Below are positions 23,725 to 36,226 of a stretch of 64,000 nucleotides of DNA, piece by piece. The notes below the pieces were generated by a model. That model saw only the letters and a list, made by a program, of their open reading frames with translations. It was not told the DNA's origin and searched no databases. Origin of the DNA: Dactylellina haptotyla (Eukaryota > Ascomycota > Orbiliomycetes > Orbiliales > Orbiliaceae); assembly GCA_031310005.1 (NCBI GenBank), contig CM062385.1, forward strand, positions 2,542,001-2,606,000, written 5' to 3'. The number at the start of each line of letters is the position of its first letter. Position 1 is the stretch's first letter. The translations under genes were made by a program, and so were the position numbers.

Positions 23725-24136
23725 GCACAGCTAATATACGTTCAATATAGAACTATATGTGGTCGATCTGCGTAAAATCAGCTGGGCAGGGTTAAAGTCT
23801 ATAGCAGAACCATTATCACTATTTTCTATATGCTCCGTGAGGAGTCGGAGAACGGACGAAAAGGCCTGTCAAACCCCCACTATCCCTGGTAAACACCCAA
23901 AACTTCCCATTCAGAGCACGCCGACAACGTCACAGACTACCAGAAAGATCTTGCCTAGGCGTTTCATTATTTTAGCACGACTACTGAATACAATAATGAA
24001 GAGTATATATAAGAGCATGGCCAAGATGTCAAGCCGGAAGGGAGAAAAAGACATACAGCACTATCAAAAATTTACGGAGAATTAGAAGCTTCCTATCAAC
24101 ATATTTTATAAATCATATTCAGAGATTTAATTCAAC
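23725..24136. other. Upstream region of the FSH-like hydrolase
   Basis: No supported gene. It should include the promoter of the hydrolase starting at 24137. Confidence 0.4.
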
Positions 24137-25372
24137 ATGCCGTCAATGGCCGAAGCCCCCAAGATTCTTATGCTGCACGGAAAAACTCAATCCGGTGACT
24201 TTTTCCGGGCTAAGACTCGGGCACTTGAGAAGCAAATCATCGACACGTGTGGCTGCTTCCCGACCCGCCCGCAGTTCTACTATCCCACCGCACCACATCG
24301 CCTCTACCTTGGCGATATCCCAGATGTCAACCCAGCCCTTGTCCAGCTCGACGAAGAGAGCGGAGAGATGTACAGCTGGTGGAAGGGAGATGATCACACT
24401 GGTGACTACAAAGGAGCTGAAGAAACATGGGGTTTTCTCAGTGAATACCTGGACAAGAATGTAAGAACCTTCATTGCAAAGCTTTAAAGTTGGCTTGCCA
24501 TTCTGCCCCCCAAAACCGTTGCGAAATTAAGCTTTGGGGCTTGGCCAGTGCAGCAGTCCAAGACTGGGTTGTGGGGGTCATTATTCACAATAGGGGCGAC
24601 TTCCCAAATCGACCAATCACATGACTCGCACTCAAATTCTAATAATATTCATTCATATATTGAAAGATATAAATACTAATGGATTTTTCGGAAATAGGGC
24701 CCATTTACTGGCGTTGTCGCGTTTTCACAAGGTGCAAGCCTGGGAGTGATGCTAGCATCAATACTCGAACCCGGCCGAAGACAACCAAAGGGATTCACGA
24801 GCACACACCCACCATTCAAATTTGTTGTAGCATACTGCGGCTTCAGAGCCCAGAGCGACGAGTACAATTTCCTCTATGAACCCAAAATCCAAACCCCAGT
24901 GTTTAGTTTCCTCGGCACGTATGACACAGTAGTCGAAGAGAAGCATACTCGACAACTAGTCCAAGCCTGCGAAGGCAGCAGGCTCATGCAACACCCGGGC
25001 GGGCACTACGTCGTCGTTAAAAAGCCGTATTTGACCGCCGTTTCGAACTTTATCAACGAGACGATAACCGGTCGACCAAGTTCAGCGGGCAGCCAGACTG
25101 ATGACATCGAAATTACTGTCGACAGCCCGGCGTCGGGAACCTCGACACCTGATAGTTCCAGAGGTAGAATACAATATCGCTTTCGACGACGATATGCTCA
25201 TTCGGTTACCCGGGAACGGTTATCTTCTAAAACACACTCACCGAGATCTATAAGTGCTTATAATACTCCGCGGTCTGCGGCTGATTATGTGCCTTTGGGT
25301 CCAAATATGCCTACATTCTCACAGGCGGATGCCGATCGGAGCAATTCGCTACGATTCGCCGTTCTACCTTAG
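24137..25372 (+). CDS. FSH-type serine hydrolase (DUF341)
   Basis: Alpha/beta hydrolase of the FSH1/FSH2/FSH3 and DHFR-associated family; substrates are mostly unknown, and some members sit in secondary-metabolite clusters. Exons 24137-24460 and 24698-25372 give 332 aa; the intron is 237 nt, long for this locus. The start ILMLHGKTQSGDFFRAKT is the conserved family N-terminus (oxyanion LHG). The nucleophile elbow is GVVAFSQGASLG, completed only after the splice. The Asp is in FLGTYDTVVEE and the His in HPGGHYVVVKK, so the Ser-Asp-His triad is intact. After the hydrolase core, a ~90-residue Ser/Arg/Pro-rich tail (SPASGTSTPDSSRG and on) is not part of the family and looks disordered. No biosynthetic core enzyme lies beside it. 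Confidence 0.88.
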
Positions 25373-25790
25373 ATGTTCCCACCCACTTAACTATTCTACT
25401 TCTTTCGTTTTGGGCATTTTGTTTATTTCATTTTCTTTATGGCTTTTGGTTCGTGTTTTTGCTTGAGGTTAGGGGCGCAAATTGGACAGACGGTAATCAT
25501 AAAGTAGACATAGGCCTCGGGGTGTTGCAAGGTTTTTTGATTTTAGAACTCTGGCAAACTTAGATTGGAATCATTTTGGAAATAAACCGTATATATATTT
25601 TAGATATTAGATGCAATATGCAAGCACTGTTGTACAGTCACCCCAAAAGATCAATGTGTATCCCGAAACAAATAGCAAGAATCAGAAAAACAGTAAAAGT
25701 ACAGATACTCTCGGTAATCAGTACAATATGCGCCGTAAGAATGCTACTATTATGTAGGACAACAAATGGAAGAAAATTCAAAGAAGACTA
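25373..25790. other. Convergent 3' flanks
   Basis: Space between the hydrolase stop and the CSC1-like stop on the opposite strand. AT-rich, no supported feature; presumably both 3' UTRs. Confidence 0.45.
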
Positions 25791-28599
25791 TTATCTGCGA
25801 ACTGGAAGGATACCGGTGCTTATCGGAAATCCGGCCCCGAGGGCGGCGGGCAACGCTAGTTCTGCAATATGCCTCTCAGCATGCAGCCATACTCCTTGCA
25901 GTCTACGTAAAGCCTCTCGTTAGTACATGTTGCAATGTATCTCTGTCGCGATGATTTACTTACTCAGACACCAAGTTTGGATTCACAAACTTGCTTCCCA
26001 TCTCTCTGCTCTCATCCACAGTTTCTCTGTCATATTCCACTCCAACTCCACTTCCACTTCCATCTCTACTTCTGCTTCTATTTCTTGGATCCGGGTCGTG
26101 TAAACTCCGAAGAGCAATATAAGACATCAGAGGCGAGAAGGATTTTTGGAAGAACCACCATGCCCAAGTGGTTGCTCCGATGAGTGGGAAGATGAGAACA
26201 CCTCTGATTATCGCCCCTTGAAGCGATAGCAGGGCAGCCATAGACCCTTGGAATAGCAGAAGGCCGACGAAAATTCTGTAGCAGATCATTGGCCAGGATT
26301 TACCAGTTGCATGGCGAGGGTGGTCCATAGCTATTACAGAGTTGTTAGTAGGCTTTCATTACTGGGTATTTTGAATCATAACATACCATATAGAAGCTGA
26401 TATTTATAAGTGAAGTAGCCAAAGCTAAAGTATATCAAGCCGAATCCAAGCATTACAGTACCTGATGGCAGAAGACTGTATACAAGACAGAGGATAAGAA
26501 CGAGGATTGGCTGCGGGAGATAGAACCCATATTGAAAAACTGGTGGTGACACGAGTTGGGCGAAATCTCGTGGAGTTTTCGATCCCATCAACGAAATCGG
26601 ATACAAGGCGACAGAACCAAATTCTAACAATCGGAATGGGAACATTCCAATGCCCTGTAGCATAATAAGATTGGTGTAAAATGGTGCAAAGCTGCCAAGA
26701 GATCTTGCGAGGCGGTAGGCAATGGTTGTGGAGTCTTTGAGTGAGTCTTTGAGAACGTTGTACATGTCGGAAACAGTGCCACTGAAAGTTGTTAGCAGGC
26801 GATCTTAGCTGAGGATGCCACGTGGAACTTACAAGACCGTGAAAACAAGAAAAAGGTTGAAGAAAGTGAAGAAGAAATTCTTGCTGATAACTGAACGTTC
26901 AACATCGGCTTGCGATATCATACCTTGCATATTCGATAGCCCTAGGTAAAATTAGCACACTTTCCCTCCAATTCACAGAATATAACATTTACTTACAATC
27001 ATAAATGTAAGGAACCGCAACATTCAATAAGGTCAACACGATAGTAGGAAGGGTGTTCTGAACAAGGGAGCTAACAACGCTGTTGCTAGCAAGCGCATCT
27101 GCGAGCCATGGCCAAACCCTCCTAATAGATTTGATGTTTAGAAGTCCGGCGAGCGTTCCAACGGGGAACAACCAGCATATAGTAAGAACTCCGATAAATA
27201 TTGTGATGATCCACATTCGAACAATCCGTTGACGGCGAGAAATGTAAGTATTTTGCCATACGATATCGTGGGGAGCAGGGGCAAGGTTGGCAATTAAGCT
27301 CAGAGGGTTCGGATCTAAGAGTGCTTGTACAGCCATTTGCTGGGGAAAAGTCAGTAAAGTTCATCCATGTGGAGTAAGGAGATTACTTACTGCCGCTGCT
27401 ACCGAGTCCATGGTAACGAAAGCCATTGGGACGGGCTTGAATTCCTTTTGTCTTGTTTCCATGATTGAGCCATCTAGTTCTTCTAATAGTGAAGTGAAAT
27501 GCTCAATCGCGTCGACCTTTTCGCCCCGGCTGAACCATCCCGATCTCTTAGTAATAGTTGGGCGTTTTCGGTCGTACGGGGTATCTTCATTACCACCAGC
27601 AAGTAGAGGTTGCGATTCCTGGTCTCCCTGTTCATTGGGCAAGGGACTTGGGGGTGCCGGTTGAACAAAGGGTAGAGTTGCTTGGCTTCGCTCGACTCTA
27701 CGACCTCCTTGGAAGACCGTCCAAGCTTCCTCTAGTTGTCTCAAGGTACCCATACGTTTTGACATCATCTTATCAAGCTCTTTCCAGTCTCGGCACACGG
27801 TGACATTTTCGACTTTGCCAATACGCAATCCTTCCATGAATTTTTTCAATTGATCCTCGTGCCGTAGATGTCCCGGTATTCCAGAAAGACGGATGGTGCG
27901 GTCTGTAATGGTGGATTGGCGGCCGAGATATTTTTGCCGAACGTCGACGACTCTTTGCGTCTGTTCGTAAAGATAATACAGAGCAACCCCTGTAAAAAAG
28001 TAGACGAAAACAAGGTACGAGGTTAGCCAGGCTGTATGGGTAGGCACCTCTGGTTTCGGTTTCTCGTCGTCGCCAAAGCCGTCAAAGCCCCATGTGTGCA
28101 TAGGTTTGTCACCACAAGTGTCATTGGTGTATCCTGGGAGGTGGAAGTCAAAGCCGGATTTGCCCTCGTATTTCCAGTGTATCGGAGTCATAACTACGAG
28201 ACCGAAGAAGGTGAACACAGAGACCATCTTCATTGACATCTTGAAGAAGCCAAGGAAAACATAGGCGTCCAGCCCAGCAGCGTGGAGGACCTCTTCGTCG
28301 CCAATTTTATAGAGAGCTGGTATCCAGCCGAAAAGGCTCTCCGGCAGTTCGGGTAGTATCGCTGCTTGTTTCATTTGTTTCTTCCGGGCACCGTAGAGGC
28401 CGGTCCATCTTTGGCGGAGGACGCAGAACGAGAGAAACGCGGACATGCCCATCGCGGTGGATAAGGCGAGCTGAGTGACGAGATCTTGAGTCCCGCTCCG
28501 TGGATCTGTGAAGTCCCGGTCCTTGTGGCATCCATCGCTCCCACCGCCGCCACCATCTCCCGCCAGAAATACCGAGTAAGCGTAGTCGTGGATTCCCAT
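25791..28599 (-). CDS. CSC1/OSCA-like osmosensitive calcium-permeable channel
   Basis: Multi-pass plasma-membrane protein of the CSC1/OSCA (DUF221) family, known as stretch- or osmotically gated cation channels. Exons: 28599-27391, 27339-26997, 26941-26833, 26781-26387, 26330-25964 and 25902-25791, 2535 nt and 844 aa. Order: three N-terminal TM segments (e.g. VSVFTFFGLVVMTP), the PHM7_cyt cytosolic domain with RTIRLSGIPGHLR, then the channel block from VQALLDPNPLSLIANLAPAP, WIITIFIGVLTICWLFPV and GMISQADVERSVISKN to YFTYKYQLLYA. The last exon, after a TACTAAC branch site, restores the family's C-terminal ..GVWLH motif; without it the protein would end at NLVSE. An acidic/Arg-rich segment precedes that end. 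Orthology within the family is not resolved. Confidence 0.92.
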
Positions 28600-30115
28600 C
28601 TTTGCCTATTTCCCTAGCCACCAAACGAAAACAACCCGAAACTCAGCGAAGAAAAACCAGCGTGCAGTTCAGGAAAGAGCGATTAGCATCGTGCGATCGA
28701 AGATATCGGGGTGGGAGGCAGATTAAAGTAGTGTCGGAACCGTGGGTCCGGGGTATGAATGCGGAGGAGGAGGATCGGAGTCGCATGTGCACTTTCTGGA
28801 GCGGTTGGTGCATCACGCGTGTCGGCGGGCAAGGGCGCTCTCATGACGTCGGCTAGCACCTTGGCACCAACCCGGCCAGCTGATCCACCGCGCCCCTGCA
28901 ACACATCCCAAAATACCACACGCACCATACATTCCGCACAGATTCTGTATGGACAATGGCACGGCGGGCCTGCTCCAGATACTCCACCAGACGGGCTCCT
29001 CCATTTTAGCTGGCATGCGCACGAGACTCCGTTAACGCGTTCTCACATCAGCCCCTCGCTTCGTTCTCTCCATTTCAACTTTGGTAGCGTCGACCCCGGT
29101 TGGTTGTCACCTAAACCGCTCTCCCATATCACACTAGGAGGACAGCCTGCCGCTCTCTAGCATTCAAAAGCTCCAAGTATTCGTAATAACCCTAGATCGC
29201 GTTGGAGCCTGAACATATATCTCAGTGGTAGCTGTTGACATGAGCAACAAGAGAATGTCGGCCACTCGGATGTCCATAAAGCGTCTAAAACCAATGCAAA
29301 AAAGGGCAATCACCACGAAAGATGGAAGTTTATTTGCGCTATATACATACCCTCGCGGAATATCCAAACTCCAAATTAATATTGCATTTCTAAAAGCCTC
29401 AATAATTGGTTTGGTTAACCACTAATTATGAGACTGGTCAACTAGTCCTTTGTAGAAACCGTGCTTCTAAGTGTGTTGATCTACCACACCGGTGTTGACT
29501 TAGTTGCATTTTGGGACTGTGTAACTTGCCCAATCCAGCAAACGTCAACGACGAGATAGACACTGCAGGGATTGTATTCAGATAGCTATGGAGAGAAGCG
29601 GTGTGCCCTTGAGTAAACCACCAATCGATGCATCCGTATGATACTTAAAGATCCGAAGTTTTGCATCCTGATTATTCTAATCTAAGGGAGACCGTTCTGA
29701 AAATTGCTGGCAATAATGTGGAAAAGATCACTCGAATGTCTGGGTAGCTGCCCGTAACAGAGAGGGTTTACTATCAAAGCAAAGGCCACAAGGAATTAGA
29801 TGAAGGTCTCAACGTATTAGCCTTTCTATCGCGATATGCATAATTTGAACCTCATGCGTATTCTATATAAAATATCGCTGCGAGAAATAAAATCACTTAA
29901 CTTCTCTATCCTTTCACCTTAATTTTCAAATGTAAACAGTATTTTCCCTTCGAATTTTAAAAAATCTTATAAGAACAGCTGCTGTCATACAAAAATCTTT
30001 ATAGGAATCAGATCACTAGCTTTACTCTATTCTAAGTCTCCTCGAATTCCGCAGCAAAAGATTACGAATATTTGCTTGAAGTCCCTTAGTCCTATTCAAG
30101 ATTTAATTTGGCACC
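28600..30115. other. Divergent intergenic region
   Basis: Upstream of both the CSC1-like gene (left) and the charged-protein gene (right). The left third is GC-rich and the right two thirds AT-rich. Open frames near 28760-29160 appear to be promoter sequence, with no domain or splice support. Confidence 0.45.
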
Positions 30116-31868
30116 ATGCCGTCCAATGACAAGTCTGGGATTGGGGGCGAAGAAGGCCGAGAGAGCCGCGAATTTCAGCAATCAACTACGCCCGCCCTGT
30201 CATTATTGAGCGAGGGAATGGAAGGCTCGTTGCAACGAACAGGCCTCAATAAACCCGATTGGATGAACATCGATCTGACCGAACTCGACGCTGTCCTCCA
30301 AGACGAAGACAACATTATGCTCGATGCTGATGATCTCTACGAATCTTTTATTACAGAATACAGCTTGCAACTAACTACTCCCCAAAAACGACGTCATTCA
30401 CCTGATACCCAAAACCCTCCGGCTTCTCCCACCAAACGTTCGAAAGGCAAAAAGAATATCTGCTCTCGGGACAACCCAAAGGGCGTTGAGTGGATCTTGC
30501 AATATCATCCCAATCTCATCGTTAAGCTTCCTGACGAGCCCAAACCATCCGAAGCTCTGGCGTCTGGCAAGAAAGTCGAGCAAAGCGATCGTGATCTCAA
30601 AAACCACGAAGAGTATATTGATCCCTGGACCCCACCAGACGGGAAGATAGATTACGAGAGTCAGGAAATTCATCTTGCGATCGAGATGTCCAAGAAGATC
30701 TTCAAATACAACTTGGCTTTGACATACGCTGATCAACAGGTGCGTTAATATACGTATAACATGTTATGTTGGAACGAACCTGGAACCTGAGAGCTAACAT
30801 GGTGACAGAGGGTTCAACAAAAAGCTGACGAGGCTAGCGCTTCCTTCCAAGGCACCGCTGAAGTCCGAGAAAAAGCAATCGAACGAGTTAAGGATAAAGC
30901 CAGGATGGAGATCTCCTGGGAGAAGACCGTCGAGTTGTGCAGGAAAATCGTATGGGAGAGGGAGAACAAGTTGACTTGGGAAGAGCTTCAACAAAAGCAC
31001 GATGAAGAACCACAAGCTGAAGCTGAGATAGAAGCTTCCGTTCCGCCATCGGAGATATCAGTAACGGGCATGAAAGAGAATATTCCGCCAAACTTAGAGG
31101 CTCCAGAAGAAGATCCAGAGCCAATGCTCGTCGGTTCAGACATCAAGCCAGCCCCGGAAGATGTTGCTATCATACCAGCTGAGAATTTGTCTCTTTCTCA
31201 ACAGGAGGCGCCAGAGCCTGAAAAGAAGGCAAAGCAACTCATGGTCGTCAAAACGACCCTCAAGCTTGATGCCAAGCCCGGACTTCCTGCTAAAGATATC
31301 CTGCAGTCCATCAAAAAGACTTCCATCACGACTCAAGGGGATCCTAAACCGAAATTTTCTTCACTTCCACCAAAGGAACCTCTGAAGCCCGAGAAAAAGA
31401 CAACCTTCCGAGCTGGTGACGAACTCCTCACCTTCAATCGCCTTGAGCAATTCAACAAAAAATACAAGCAAGGCCATGAAAACATGCTCGCCAAAGAACA
31501 GAAGATGCGTGAGGACATCCGCAAGAGCCATCGGGAACACACTGCGGCGTCCCAGCTAAAACGCCAGCAGGGCGGCTTGGGACCTGGGCCCCAATCCAAA
31601 GCGGCAGAGGCCAAGATGCCGATCCCGAATCCCAAGTATCTCAACAAGGTATTCGGGATCAAACAAATGATCGATAGCGATCCCGAGACCCGTTATGCAA
31701 TGATGAACCATAACGAATTTGTTCAGCTGAATGATGAGGATCTAGGTAAGAAGTTTTCGATCTAATGTAGTAGAAGACTTGAGCTAATTTGATGCTTGAA
31801 CAATAGAGGAGATTCCTTATTCTCGCCCCGGCGAGAAAGATATTTGGCTTGGCAAACCTCTCGGGTAA
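30116..31868 (+). CDS. Uncharacterised charged, probably nuclear protein
   Basis: Exons 30116-30739, 30809-31745 and 31807-31868 (1623 nt, 540 aa), with clean GT-AG introns and a GCTAAC branch site before exon 2. The final exon changes the end from KKFSI to an EEIPYSRPGEKDIW ending. The N-terminal third has an acidic stretch (IDLTELDAVLQDEDN) and a basic motif, PTKRSKGKKN, fitting a nuclear localisation signal. The middle is rich in Glu, Pro and Lys. Helical, coiled-coil-like segments include FNRLEQFNKKYKQGHENML. The order of acidic, basic and coiled parts would suit a scaffold or chromatin/RNA-associated protein, but no named domain is visible. The gene structure is convincing; function unknown. 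Confidence 0.75.
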
Positions 31869-32674
31869 ATTTTTGGAGCCTAGCTCCGTTTTTTATATTA
31901 AAGTGTTCCTGATTATGACGGCTCACCCGAGTCTTTGATGAGAGAAATATCTCATCATGGATCTCAACCAAAAATTTGTTTCTCCGATTTTTCAGATGAT
32001 GATACCTATTCCGATATTCTTCCTATTATCTTTTTCATTAGCCGTCGACTTTGTTCTGCTATTTATTTAATTATAGATAGGATAGGACAACTTCCGGAAT
32101 GAATCTCTTGTGAATTTGCACTGATTGTGTTTCAAACTTTCGCTGCCAAGTTTTATTTGTTGGGTTTTCACGTGCTGTGTAACGATAATTTGCAGCTAGA
32201 GCTAGTTGCAGCGGCCAGGTGCTTGAGCAGGTGGGCCAACTGGAAGCTCTAGGAAGCAGGTTATCCACGTCCAAATCAAAGGAATTTATTCCAGAAGAAT
32301 TCCATTTTATTGTTTCCTCAGCCTCTTGCGAGCTTGAAGCAACCGATTGCGTGTGCCACAGAGCCGCAACACCATGCCAATTTGCACTTTAGCCTTTGAA
32401 TATGGCAAGGCTGGCATAAATTAAAACCAGCATGCGGCTCTGTCAGATTGACCTTTGCCGGGGAAGATAAATAAGCGGTGTTGACCCCGCTCCATATGTG
32501 CACCACGGAGATTGTTGGCGTTTTCCAGCTTACCATATCGATCTCAAGTTCTAAGTAACATATACGGCAGATATTTACATGCCCCATGATTCTAAAGCTA
32601 TTTACAAGTAGATATCTAGATCTGCCTACAATTCAAATAACACCAAACTTTTTCTATAACAGATATTTTATACA
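31869..32674. other. Convergent intergenic region with an inverted repeat
   Basis: AT-rich spacer between two converging genes. It contains an 11-bp perfect inverted repeat, ACAGAGCCGCA at 32358-32368 and its complement at 32433-32443. A 90-codon Cys-containing frame on the minus strand (32318-32587) spans the repeat but shows no family resemblance. Confidence 0.5.
32358..32443. repeat. Short inverted repeat (11-bp arms, 64-bp loop)
   Basis: The arms ACAGAGCCGCA and TGCGGCTCTGT are exact complements. The inner sequence is AT-richer and holds further partial matches (CCATGCC, GGCAAGG). It could be a foldback relic, an MITE end pair or a 3'-end hairpin. No target-site duplication was identified. 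Confidence 0.5.
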
Positions 32675-33764
32675 TCAATTGATCGTCTCAACCTCCTTTA
32701 TCAAGGCTTGAACATCAAACTCAGCGTTTCCTTCCGAAAACTGCTTCAACAGCGCTTTCCTCCTCGTGGCCTCCTCACTAGCTCCTTCCTCTGCGGCATA
32801 AAACTTCTGCAGTGCCATCAACAACCATTTGGCTTCTTCGACACTGACGCCTTTGTTCTCCACGACGGAACCCTGCAGTAGCACGAGTCCCTTTTCTTCG
32901 GAGATATCCAAGTGATGTGTAACGGTGGTGTGCGGCGACGCGAACTCGCCTCGGAGTTTATACTCGATCAGAGAGGTGAACATGACGTTTACGTTAGTCG
33001 GAGATGAGAACTGCCACTGCAGGAAGTGCAATTCTATGCCCTGATCCGGCCTGGGGAGCGGGAGGATGAACATTGGGTGTTTCTTTGCGGCAGCTTCAAG
33101 GCGACGATAAGTATCGAGCGGGATGACGGCGCAGAGGGAATTCGGGTCTGCCAGGTGACGAGCACGCCAGATGTATTCTATTTCCTTCGCATCGTGGAGG
33201 AGTATTTTGGAGATATCGACGAAGGAGTCGAGGGTCTTTTGGCCGGCGGACTTGGGGATCTGTGGCGGGGCGGTGGTCCTGGCGGGCGGTTGTTGTGTTG
33301 CAGCGGACGCAGACTTTGCAGCTGTTGAAATGGAGGCGGGGGAGGAACCCGCAGAAACACCATCGTGAGAGAGGCTGCCGGGCAGCTTTGGCGGAGCGGC
33401 GGAGTCGCGTTTGTACTGATTGATCTTGCCCTTGTAGGCCTCCTTGAGCCTGTCCACGGACTCCAGACCCTCACTACACTCTCAGTCAGCACGATCACCA
33501 ATACTACCACGGATACGGCCATCTCCAAGAAGGGGCGTACCTCTTCGCCTTCTCCTCCAGCAGGTGTTTGTATTTCTCCGCAATGTCCGGCTGGGTCTGC
33601 ACGAATCTGACGTCGAGCACGCGAGCATGCCGCCTCTGCTGTAGCAATAGCGGCGATGTGAGAGCGCGAACAGGTTGGAATGAGGCGGAGGAATGAGAGT
33701 GACCGAGGGCCGCCCGGTGCAGGCCCAGGCTGAAGCTGGCCGCCTGTCGCAGAGGACCCGCCAT
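32675..33764 (-). CDS. ATP11: ATP11: mitochondrial F1-ATPase assembly factor
   Basis: Chaperone that binds free F1 beta subunit during ATP synthase assembly in the matrix (ATPAF1 in animals). Exons 33764-33541 and 33473-32675, 340 aa. The N-terminus (MAGPLRQAASFSLGLHRAALG) is rich in Arg, Ser and Ala without acidic residues, a typical mitochondrial presequence. Next come DIAEKYKHLLEEKAKSEGL and DRLKEAYKGKI, then a Ser/Ala/Pro linker. The conserved ATP11 block is KTLDSFVDISKI, then IEYIWRARH, HPMFILPLPR, GIELHFLQWQF, VMFTSLIEYKLRGE and LVLLQGSVVE, ending in a helical tail. The two exons meet inside the coiled segment with phase kept. Strong call. Confidence 0.94.
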
Positions 33765-34191
33765 TGCGCGATTATGTTCGATCGAGGCGACAGCTGGACG
33801 GAGATATATATTTTTCGATCTGATGAATGATTAATCCGGCCGAAAATCTCGAAGCTTATCGGGCTACCCTGCAGAGGAAACCCTCCGCCTGCTGTGATTG
33901 GATTAGTGATTGCGGCCCAAGCTTAGCCGGTTTACCGCGGTTAAGGGCGAGCTGGGGAAAAAGCTTGGAATCTTCGCTTCCCTTTTTGATGCTCGGATGC
34001 CTCCCACGTTCCAGTCGGCACTCGGCCTGCTGTTCTTTTAAAATTCGGGTGCTCCCAAAGGCAGCGTAGCGGACTCGTTCTTCTTTCTATCTCCTCCCCT
34101 TCCTCCGTTCTCCTCTATTAGAGTGACCAGTTACCGCAGCGTCATTATATTCCGAACTCTTCACTAGACGTATACCAACGCCTCCTTCAAC
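33765..34191. promoter_or_regulatory. Divergent promoter region, ATP11 / CoA-ligase
   Basis: A 427-bp head-to-head interval, so it must contain both promoters. The right half has pyrimidine-rich tracts (for example 34078-34110) before the ligase ATG. No specific operator was recognised. Confidence 0.5.
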
Positions 34192-36226
34192 ATGCCTGTC
34201 GAGAGCACGTACGCTCCCATCGAGATACCCGATGTGGACATCTACACCCTCATGTTCGACAGACCGAACAAGGACTTCTCGGACGACCATGGTATGGGCC
34301 CTCGCGACTGCGTCTCTTATCTGCGGAGACTTTTTTTGCTAACCTCCTCGCTTCCGCTTAGTGATGCTCGTGGACGCTAAGACCAGTCGCCAATTGACCT
34401 ATGGCGAGTGCGCCGCCCGTTCGAAGGAGCTGGGGATCGGTCTCAAGACCCTCTGGGGCTGGAGGAAGGGAGACGTCATGGCCGTTTTCACGTATGCCCT
34501 GACCCTCTTTTGATATAACTATACTATATGACGATCTAACTCTATGTTTGTTCCCCAGATTCAACAATGTGGAGTCACCCCTGTTAGCCTGGGGTGTGCT
34601 GTGGGCCGGCGGCATCCTATCCCCCGCAAACCCCGGCTACACGCTCGACGAATTCGTCTACCAACTCAAGAACTGCGAAGCGAAGGCCATCACCACCCAA
34701 GCAGAATGCCTGCCCTTGGTAAGGGAAGCCGCCAAGAAGGTCGGCATCCCCGAGAGCCGTATCCTCATTCTTGGGGACACCAAAGTCCCCGGATTTCAGC
34801 AGCTTAGCGAGTTGAAGAACATGTCACATCGCGAAGTCAAGCTTACCAAGCGTCCAAAATTTGATACATCCAAAGATTTGGCGTTTTTGGTATACTCGAG
34901 CGGTACCACGGGTCTGCCGAAGGGTGTTATGTTGTCGCATAGGAATATCGTAGCAAACATTCTCCAAGGGGCCGTCGCTGAAGGTAGAAAGCTAAAGGCT
35001 GGCGAGGACTCTATATTGGGTTTCTTGCCATTTTTCCACATTTACGGTTTAACCTGTATTATGCACGCATCGTTTTACTTGGGCATCAGGCTGGTCATTA
35101 TGGAAAGGTTTGATTTGGAGAGATTCTGCCAGTTGGTTGAAAAGTGGAAGAGTAAGCTTTCCTACAACATCAACAAAAAATAGGATTCCGATTCGCTAAC
35201 CTCATTCGTAGTTACATTCGTCTACGTTGTCCCGCCGGTCATTTTAGGTCTCGCAAAGAGCCCGGTCGTCAGCAAATACGACCTTTCATCCGTCAAGATG
35301 ATGAACTCTGGAGCCGCCCCCTTAACAAGTATGACCCCAAATTGATGTCAATAGCTCTGTTCTAACAATTTACTAATATTTGGCTAAATAACGACCAGGT
35401 GAAATCCAGGAAGCCATCTACAAACGCCTCGGGATCAAGACAAAGCAAGGCTACGGCCTATCTGAGACCTCCCCAACCACCCATGCCCAACGCTGGGAGG
35501 ACTGGAAGGATAAGATCGGCTCCGTCGGTCCTCTCCTACCAAACATGACGGCTAAGTACGTCGGCGAAGACGGCTTAGAAGTTGCTGCAGGCCAGACAGG
35601 CGAGCTATGGCTTAAGGGACCTAACATCATGATGGGATACTGGAAGAACGCTGAAGCCACCGCCAACTGCATGACTGAGGATGGATACTTCAAGACGGGT
35701 GACGTCGGCCACCAGGATAAAGATGGAGACTTTTATATCACAGATCGAGTTAAAGGTATAGGCACGAAACTTTGGATTTTTTGATAAGGCTTTTATAACT
35801 AATGATCCTGCAACTAGAATTGATCAAGTACAAGGGTTTCCAGGTGCCCCCAGCGGAACTCGAAGGCAAAATTGCGTCACACCCAAAAGTCGAGTAAGTT
35901 CCACATACCCCAAAATAGACCGTCGTTAAAATGCTAACTCTTTCTTCTCTTACAGCGACGTTGCTGTCACCGGTGTGTGGGAAGACGCCCAGCAAACCGA
36001 GGTCCCTCGTGCATACATCGTCCTCGCCGCAGGAAATCAACCTACACCCGAAGTCGCGCAGGAGATCATTGAGTTCGTCGCAAAGAACGTTGCGCAGCAT
36101 AAACGACTCCGTGGCGGTGTTAAATTCGTAGATGTCATTCCCAAGAGCGCCAGCGGAAAGATCTTGCGAAGAGTACTAAGAGATCAAGCCAAGGCGGAGA
36201 AGAAGAAGGAGGGCCCCAAGTTGTAA
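34192..36226 (+). CDS. 4-coumarate-CoA-ligase-like acyl-CoA synthetase
   Basis: ANL-superfamily enzyme: an acid plus ATP gives an acyl-adenylate, then an acyl-CoA. Exons 34192-34291, 34362-34491, 34559-35151, 35212-35328, 35399-35755, 35818-35893 and 35956-36226; 1644 nt, 547 aa. The P-loop-like motif is [30 protein letters not shown] is the A5 motif, [19 protein letters not shown] holds the A7 Asp, and [12 protein letters not shown]-type [16 protein letters not shown] supplies the catalytic Lys (A10). Overall layout matches plant/fungal 4CL-like proteins. The C-terminus, GPKL, resembles a weak PTS1 peroxisomal signal, which would fit a fatty-acid or phenylpropanoid acid substrate. Substrate cannot be read from sequence. 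Confidence 0.93.

Noticed and set aside
15125-24136. A multi-gene immune operon built from protease, HET relic and TRIP13-like ATPase
   Set aside because: In bacteria TRIP13 ATPases pair with HORMA proteins in defence operons, but here the ATPase matches the eukaryotic meiotic PCH2, no HORMA gene is visible, and genes are spaced and oriented independently.
28759-29160. 133-codon plus-strand frame
   Set aside because: Located in the upstream region of the CSC1-like gene, composition unlike the neighbouring genes, no domain.
32318-32587. 90-codon Cys-containing frame
   Set aside because: Spans an inverted repeat in a 3' spacer; Cys positions show no zinc-finger spacing.
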